Shown here: in pieces, positions 6,090-15,000 of the stretch
How positions within the stretch are numbered: the first letter of the stretch is position 1
Layout of the letters: each line of letters starts with the position of its first letter
Source: a virus
Length of the DNA: 27,853 nt
Reading direction: 5' to 3' (one strand)
IMG/VR virus record: IMGVR_UViG_3300006924_000125
Coordinates: 1-27,853 of that record
The notes under the pieces: generated by a model
Told to the model about the DNA's origin: nothing
Databases searched by the model: none
Seen by the model: the letters and a program-made list of their open reading frames with translations, nothing else
Translations under genes and position numbers: made by a program

Positions 6090-9000
6090 TTATAGTATAG
6101 TTCCTTTTCCTATTCCGTTCAACATAATAGCTTCTGCTGAGGTTGAACTATCTAAAATTGTTGTGTTATCGTCATTAAACCTTTTATCTGCTGAAGAAGT
6201 TACATAATGTAATGCATTATCAGTAACATCAGTAATGGTTGTGCCAGTTGTATGTTTGTTTGCAAATGTTAGATTTAATCCACGTTTTTTAATATAAATT
6301 ACACCGCCAACGTTTTGAACTTGTATTATTTCATTGTTAACTAATACTAATTCTGCTGTTGCAAATTTACTTGGGTCAGCAACTGCTAACACTGTGTCAC
6401 TCATATTAAGATCTGCTGACAGTGTAGATGTTTTTGCATCTTCCATTCCATATACATGCTGATACTTGTTTATATCAAGCATATATGCAAATGTTCTTGT
6501 TTCAGTTGTATCAGTTGACCCTGATCTGTTTGTTTGCACTTTAATTATTGCTGTTTCTTGTGGTCTAATATCTGCGTCAGTTGATATATTTTTGTTGCCA
6601 TTATTTGCTAATGTATAATACTCTGGCTGTAAACTGTCTCCGCCATCTACTATTGCAAATCCGCCTACCCCACTTATATCTATAAAGTTTGTTTGACTAT
6701 CGCCACCTATTAACTGTATTGGATTAGTAAATTCAAGTGTAACTGTAACAGTTCCCAATGGTGTTGAAGCAAAACTTATCGTTTGATCTACTAAGAAATA
6801 ATCAGTGTCTAATACTAATTCACTTACTCCGTCCTTAACTAACGTTGCATTCCATTCGGTCATATCTGCATCAGTTTTAGATATTACATAAGTGTTTGTT
6901 CCATTGTTAACTAATGTAACAGTTTTTTCTAATTCATTGTTTGCATCAAGCACAAGTCCATTAAAGTTAGTGCCTCTTGTATCTGCTTTAATTGTAATTG
7001 CTGAGTTGTGTTCTTCTGTAATTGCAAGCGGAACCTCTTCTTGTTTATTGAATGTTCTACTTGTCTCGCTTATTTTAACATGGAAAGGTTTAGCATCATT
7101 TACATATCCTTCAATAGTTGACAGCATATCCTTCTTATATTTTTTGACTTCTTTGAAATCACTTTTGACTTCTAGTCTGATATAAGATGTTTTCATTGCC
7201 CATTCAACTTGTTTAGTTCTTGACATTGCATAGTCAATCATTCCAAAGAAGAACTTATTAAATTTATGTGTATGTTCGTTTACAAATAATACATCTCTTA
7301 GTATTTGAACAATACCCTTCCACCAATCAGCAATAGCTTCACTGCTCCAGTTTACACTATCCCATGGTTCCATATCCCAGGTATAAGATTTAGCAAGACG
7401 TTCTTCAATCCAGTTAATAGTTGCGTTGCGTTTTTTACTTAAAACCCAACCAGTTGTTGTGTATCTATAGAATTCAGTTCTATCAACATTGTCATCATTA
7501 AATATTTCAATTCTAGCTGTTTGGTATTCGTCTGTATTAAGTGATTCTAATTCTTCTATATTCGTAACATTTTTTGTATATGTGTTAGAAAAATTATGTT
7601 CTGGTTCTATATAATCTGTCCATTCCCATGTATCATTAGGAATACCATTGTCGATAATTGATTGAAAGAATTTAGTTTTAAAGTCATTGTATACGTTTAC
7701 TGATACAAGTAATCTATTAATAATATCAAGTGCATTTTTTCTAGCTGATGCAATATCATCAAACCATGCTTGTCTGTTAGCTCTGTCATCGCCGTATCTT
7801 GCATACTCATGCTTGTTGAAATCTGGAATACGTAAGTCATCTTCGTCTATAGATGCTAGGTTACTCTTTAATCCTGTATACCAATGCGTGGGTATAATAT
7901 CTGTGTCTCTGCCCACAAGTATCCATTGAGCATGACTGTTATCAACTTTCTTATTTAATTGTAGCACAACTTTTTTATTTACAAAATCCCAAATGTCTGA
8001 TATAATAATAGCATCGCTGTCTACTACAGAGAACCAATATATTCCGTTTGCACTTGGATCAGTAATAATATTTTCTACTTCGCTTATAACAATGTTTTTA
8101 TCTGCAGAGCCAATTGTTTCTTTGTTACGCACCCAGAAATAATAAACACTTTCGTATTTGCTATTGGTTGCATTCCATTCACTACGTAATGTATAGTAAT
8201 ATTCATTTTGATTCTTTACTACGTCAAATTCAGCATAAGCTGTGCCACTTGCTGGCACACCAAACATCACTTTATTACTTGCAACCGCCTTTGTATAATC
8301 GTCTGGTGCAACTGAACTCTTGGTCCATTCCCAGATTGCAATTTCGCTACCTACAAATTGTTTAGCCCAATTAGATGTTTTATCTTTTATATCTCCCTGA
8401 TCATAATCGTAGTATCTTACTTTACTAGTATCCCACCAACGTTTACCTACTTCGGCATCTGCCCATGCACTATCATCGTCGGCTTCATATTCTTCTTCAG
8501 TTGATGTATTATATATTGCAACATCATGCACACTCTTAATATCAATTTCTGCATCAGCAACACCTGGAATAATTCCACGCATTGGATCAAATAATTCTAG
8601 ATCAAGCATAGGTGTATTAGTTTCGTAATCATAGACTGTAATATTGTCTAGGTCTGTATTTGTAATTCTAGTTGATTGACTTCTAGCCGGTATTTGAGAA
8701 GCTTCTACTTCAGATGCTGTTGACTGTGATAACGTGCCTGCAATATAACCTGCACCATCTGTTGAGTAAGTGGTTTCAAATACATTTATTGATCTTGTTC
8801 TTCCTTCATTATCTTTTTTGTCATAGTCTGAAAATATATTAGTTGTAGGAGGAACATTCCAACTATCACTTTGTAATGCAGCATTTCTATCTTCTATTGA
8901 TGCAAATCTTGTTGGACGCAATGTCATTATAGAGCTAGATGATCCACACTTATCAATGTATTCATCAATATAAAATGTTGTGGAGTCTTTAATTTTTGTA

Positions 9001-12000
9001 ACTTTGTGTATACCATCAATATTAGGAATAGTTGTTGTGTTTAACACCATTACATAATCGCCTAGTTTTAATCCGTGATTAATGTGAACTGTTATTTGTG
9101 CATCGTTTCCATCGGCAGTCATTGCGCCTGCACATATTCCACACGGCTCATTTTTTGTAAATTCATCCTCTGCGTTGTTTTGTAAATCTGCTGTATATAA
9201 TCCTTTGTTTTGAACTTGTAACACATTCCAACCAAAATGCTTTGTTGTAATACCGTTTATTCCTTTAACTTCGTAATCTGAATCGTTAGCAACCCAAATA
9301 TTAAACAATGCTGGATCTGTGTGGCTTATGTTTGTCCATTCATTTGATACAAATGTATTTTCTAGTGTATCATCTGATAGTTGATTTATTACTCCAGTTG
9401 ATGTTGTTAAGCCTGCTTGGACTAAGAAAGGATCTGTAGAACTTGCTGGTAATGTAAGTGTTGAATTAGTTGATGTAATATTTAAAAAATTACCTGTATC
9501 TGATACTGTGACTCCTGTAATACCATCAGCAATCAATTTGGCCTGTATATCGTTTACAGCTTGATTTAATGGGGTTTTTGCTTGAACTGTGCTAGTTCCA
9601 GCTTGATATGGGTCAATACTAAATCCTAATACGGTTCGTTGACTTCCACCAATTGTTAATTCTGTTCTGCTGCCGGCACTTACTAATCTCAACTGGTTAG
9701 ACTCATTTGATGCAGAAATATATGTAAGTCCAGGTGTATTGTTAATTGCGATTACAACTGCATCTAAATCCATATCTTGTTCTATTTGTTGTTTTTCTGC
9801 TGTAGGCAAGTCTTGCTCGCCTGTATCTTGAAATCCTAAAACTGAGTTTGTTGTTGATGCTGAAAGAGTTAAGAAACTTGTTTGAACCGTTGCCCAATAT
9901 CTGATACGTAATCTATTATCGCCGGTAAGGTCTGCTAGTATTGCCTCATCCACACCTGCTGTTGTGCTAACACTACTTGCTGTCAATGTATCGTTTATCT
10001 TAGTTACAATTTCTGCTGTAGTCATTCCAAGCACAACATGAGTTAGTGTTACTACAATAGCTTCGCCACCTGCAAATGTTGGAGTATTAAATGTAATGTC
10101 TTGTCCACTTACTGTAAAGTCTGTGTTTGCTGTTCCATCAACTGTAACACTGCCAACACTGTATGTTGAACTAGTTAGTGCTTGACTAATTGTGTATGTT
10201 TGCTGTGCCGCTACACCTGTGAAGTTTTCTATTACATCTGCTGGAGTTGTATCAAAGTCAACTACGTAACCATTTATTGTAATTGTTTTACCAGTGACAT
10301 ATCCATTACTACTATCAAATGCTGGGTTAATTGCATTGCCAGTTAATAATGCTGGTCCAGTAACAACATCAACTTCTTGCACATTAGTTAACGATACTGA
10401 AACACCGTCTATTGTCAATGTTGTGCTTGGTGTTGGTGCTAATACAACTGGGCTAGTTTCGGTGCCAAGGACAGAAATTGTATCGGTAGTTGTTGATGTA
10501 GTTCTTAATATTGTTTCACTTCCGTCAATAATAACTGATGTGTCGTAATCAAATTGAGCAAGTGATTTACTACCAACTAGCTCAATGACATCTGTTGACG
10601 TAGTTACAGTCGTGCTATCAACGTTACACTGATATAATGCACCTCTGTATCTTACTAAGTTATTTAATTTATAGCTTTTGTTATCTGCCCAAGTTTCAAT
10701 TATTGCATAATCTGATGTTGGTTCATAAACATTTGTAATTTCATTTAGTAGGTTTATTTTATATTTTGCTTCTGCGTCTAATAATGAACCAGCAGTTAAA
10801 TTACTTATGTCAACTTCTTTAATAGGCTGAGTAGTAAAGTTAGCTGCAACTTCAAATGGATTAACAAACCTTTTATCACCTGGTGCATAAACTAAAACAT
10901 CATCATATACTGTTCCCGAAGAGAACTTAATAGCTTGTGGAGATGTTTCAAAACTATTATTTTCTAATGTAAATTCTACTGCTTTTAATTTATCGGTATT
11001 ACCAAAGTAACTTCTAGACAACATATACTGTTCGTGAACTTTAATGTCCAGCTTATCATCAATAAACTTGCGTTCAATTTTATCTAGTCCTGTGGAAGTT
11101 CCTCGTTGCTTAATTAACCCTTGGTAATAATTACGTTTAGTTATTGAATCAAATTCATTGCCACTGATTGTAAGCTCGTTATTTGAATTACCAATTGTAA
11201 TATCTTCTAATTTTCTAACTGAAGGATTGAAATCTATTCCATCTGTTTTATAATAATCATCTACAGCCTGAACGCTACTATCAAAGTTTTCAACAATCTT
11301 ATCATCAAATACTAAGTAGCCTGGAGCTCGTTTATTACCGTCCCACTTATCTGTTATTAGTCCTCTAAATCTTATTTTCTCTTGTATAATGTTCTTTACG
11401 TTATCATACACAACAACACCAAAGTTTGTTTTGTTATTTAATAATGCAATATGTTCGTATTCAACTACAACAAATCCAGCCGAACCAATCATTGTATTAT
11501 CTTTTGTTTCTAATGTTAATGTATTATCTACTCTAGCTACTAGTAAGTTATCTGAATTAATTGTATTGCTTGTTGCATCAGTTATTGTATTTTCTTTAAA
11601 CACACCTGTGTTTAATTCCATAACGTTACCGTGTGTTGGTGCAAACTTAAAATTATTTCCTAAATCAAATGTTTTGCTTTCTTTAGGATTAGTCAATGCC
11701 CATTTGGCAAAACTAGCCGCTATACTATCTCCGCTGTATGGGAATTCAAATCCAATTGATTCTAAATAAGCATAGTATCCTCGTATAAATGAATATACAT
11801 CTTGTATTTTGTCAAGTGTTGCATTGTATTCTAATATACTATGTGTTGGTGCAAACTTTTTATATTTTCTAACTTGTGTGCCTACTATATCTACATTTTT
11901 AAACGAAGATGAGTTTGTATTGTCTGGTGCAAAGAAATTAAATTCTTGTTTACCATATCCGTTGCCACTAATTTTCCAACCTGGTTCTAACCATTCAACA

Positions 12001-15000
12001 GTTATCGAACTTGCAATTGCAATGTTAATTGGTGTGCTTTTATACATTTCTAGTGCAAAGTCATTTTCACTCAATGTATGATTTGCATCGTTATATGTTT
12101 GTGTTTTAAAATCTAGCAAGTGTTTGCTACTAAATCCACGTAACTGAGTTGATAAATGTGTGTCAATTCTAGTATGTAAGTTATCTAGATTATAATCAAT
12201 ATTATTGCGTAATGTATAATTGTATAGTGCTTGAACTATGCCGCTTGCTACGTGTTCTACTTCTTTTGTTTTAAATGTAAATGTAGAAGTTCCTATCTGT
12301 GCTGGATTAAAATTAGTATATACTGCTGGCAGTGTTGTTAGATTTCTACCACGCTGTGATAAACTTGCTCCAACTACATAACGCTTACCGTCATCTCCTG
12401 CGGTGCCAAATATTTCTGGGTAACTTGATTGTCTGTTGTCAAATGCTAATGTAACTTCAGCATCAACACTATCAGCTCCAACTAATCTTACAAATGTATT
12501 TGTATAAAATCTATCAATTGTTTTAATTTCAACATCAGAAACTACTCTGCCATATACTTTACCTGGTGTTGCAATAGAAGATGTTGTGTAAGTATTTAAA
12601 TTGTCTTTGTTTAAATAATCTAGTTGCTTTTTAGTAACTCGTAAACTAGGCGAATAGAATATACTGGATGCTTTTGTTGGATTTAATTTTACAATTGCAT
12701 CAATTAATGCAGCTTTACCGCTTGCACTATTTCTCCATTCAGCTTCTAATCCTGCATAATCTCCAAACGTAAAACGTTTTTGCTTTTCTTCATTTGTAAT
12801 ATTGTTGTTAGGATCTAATACTGTTTCGATTGACACTAATGCGCCATATGTATTAACTGGGCAATGATTATCCCAATCCCACATATGGTTTGCCCATTCT
12901 ATGTCTTGTCTGTCAGTTGATACTTGTCCACGTTTTAATGCACTTATAAGTGCAGCACGTTTTGTTACATCAGTCCAGCTATATTTTGCAAACCACCATG
13001 ATGGTTTAAATGCATATCCTAACATTTGCCACGGTGTTGAGTGTGGGGTGCTTGTTCCAAATAAAACTTCGTATGCACCTTTCCACTGACCAGGAAGTTT
13101 ATTAGTTCCAAATCGACCACCCGGTGCAACCGAACTAAAGTTCCAAGTATCTACATCAAGTGAATCATAATTAATTTTTATATCGCTACGTTTATTTTTT
13201 TCTTTCCACTGCGTGAATGATTTATACATTGCATCATTAATTGTTTCTAATGTATACCATGTTTCTCTTGTTGCGTTTGGTATAAACTTAGAAGTAAATC
13301 CATACTGTAAACTTTCAACACATGCGTCATCTGTATTAATACGATCACTAATAACTAATCCTGAATAAATTCTTTTTTCTAATTCAAACTGACATGCATT
13401 TATAACATCAAATGATTCAGAGTTCATATCAATTAACTTTGCAGTGGATCTTAAGTTCCACTGTGTTCCATCGTGTCCGATTAATGTATTCGTTGAAGTG
13501 TCCCATGTTGGAATCATACCAGAGGTAAGTTTAAGTTTTGTTAAACTTGGTGGAACATATGAGGCATTATCCATTGCGTGATGATGCACTATAATTGTTG
13601 GTTTAACTTCAGTTGGTGTTGCAATTGGCTGAAATGTAAATTCAATTAAATTTCCTGCTTGCCTATAGTCAACATCCTTAATTAATAATCGAGTTTCTAG
13701 TTTGATTCCATTCCAGTCTGTCAAGTAAACATAAACATGATCTTGTATGTTGTCATCGCTGTGAATATTATCTTTTAAAAATATTCTAGGATTGTTATTG
13801 ATATCTGTCCAAACAAATTTTTCTAATCGAGAACTATTTGTATAAACCATGTTAGATGTTTTAAATAATTCTCCGCCCTGTCTAGTAACTGTAATTGCTT
13901 TAATTGTATCATCAACTAAGTCGTTAATACTTTTATAAGTGTTAGCTTCGTATAACCTAACTACTTGACTTCTAAATCTATTTTTAAAGTTATCCCAATC
14001 TTCTCCGGTAGTTGCTAATGCGTTTGTAATGTTAATTGAATCGTTGGCATACAAGGCATCATGCACAATACTTAAATCAGTATGAATGAAAATCTGGCCA
14101 CCAAAGTAATGTTGCTTATTAATTGCATCATAATTGTTGACACCAAATACATCACCTTCAAATCCTGGAGTAGAAGTTATTATGTCTTGCCAATGGGTTA
14201 ATGTTTCGCCCATTGTAAAAGTTTTTAATATTTCGTTATTTGGATTATGTTTTAAAGTTTTAGGTAATGACAGGTTTGTGGTTCTGTTTTTATTATTATT
14301 ACTTGCATATTTTAAATCAACAACATCATCTACATTTAGTTTTTCTTTTGGTATAACAATTGTATCTGCATTGATTGTATAATTATTAGGACTTAACTGC
14401 TTACCATTAACTTCTACTGTATGCTGAATACTATCATAGTTGTCAAGTGGTATAATTGTATAGTCATTTGTTAATGTTGCATCTGCTGGGTCAATAATAA
14501 TTTTGCTACTGTATGTAGTAAGTGATAAGGTAATATCATTTCCACTTCTTGTTACAGTTACACCTGCTTGTGGAGTTGTTTCAATGTCAACACCAGCTAC
14601 AGTTTTAAATCTAACATCACCAGTTTCCAATAAGTTGTTAAATACAACAGGTATATTTTTACCTACATATATGTTTGTGTGGTCTACATTTGTTTTGTCT
14701 AAGTAAACACCGTTTTGTATTTCTGTTACTACACATTCTTTATTTTGCTGATGTAATGCAATACGTCTATCTGCTCTCCATGAACTGTGTCCAGTATTAA
14801 TTGTAAAGTCTGAACTTACACTATCTACATCATATGTTTCTAATGTTTCTGCTCCACTAATTTCTTCACTTTGCTTGTATAGATTAGTTAATTTATCATT
14901 AACTTTAAATAAGTTTTGTCCTATTATCTGTCTATGGTAATTTGTGTCTTTATTAAATTGAGATGTAATACTTTGAAATTGTGTTTCAGTAAACAAATAA

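Noticed and set aside
9400-10560. Thr/Ser-rich part of the giant gene as a foreign insertion
   Set aside because: The reading frame and base composition continue smoothly and no flanking repeats are seen; it is better explained as internal module repeats.
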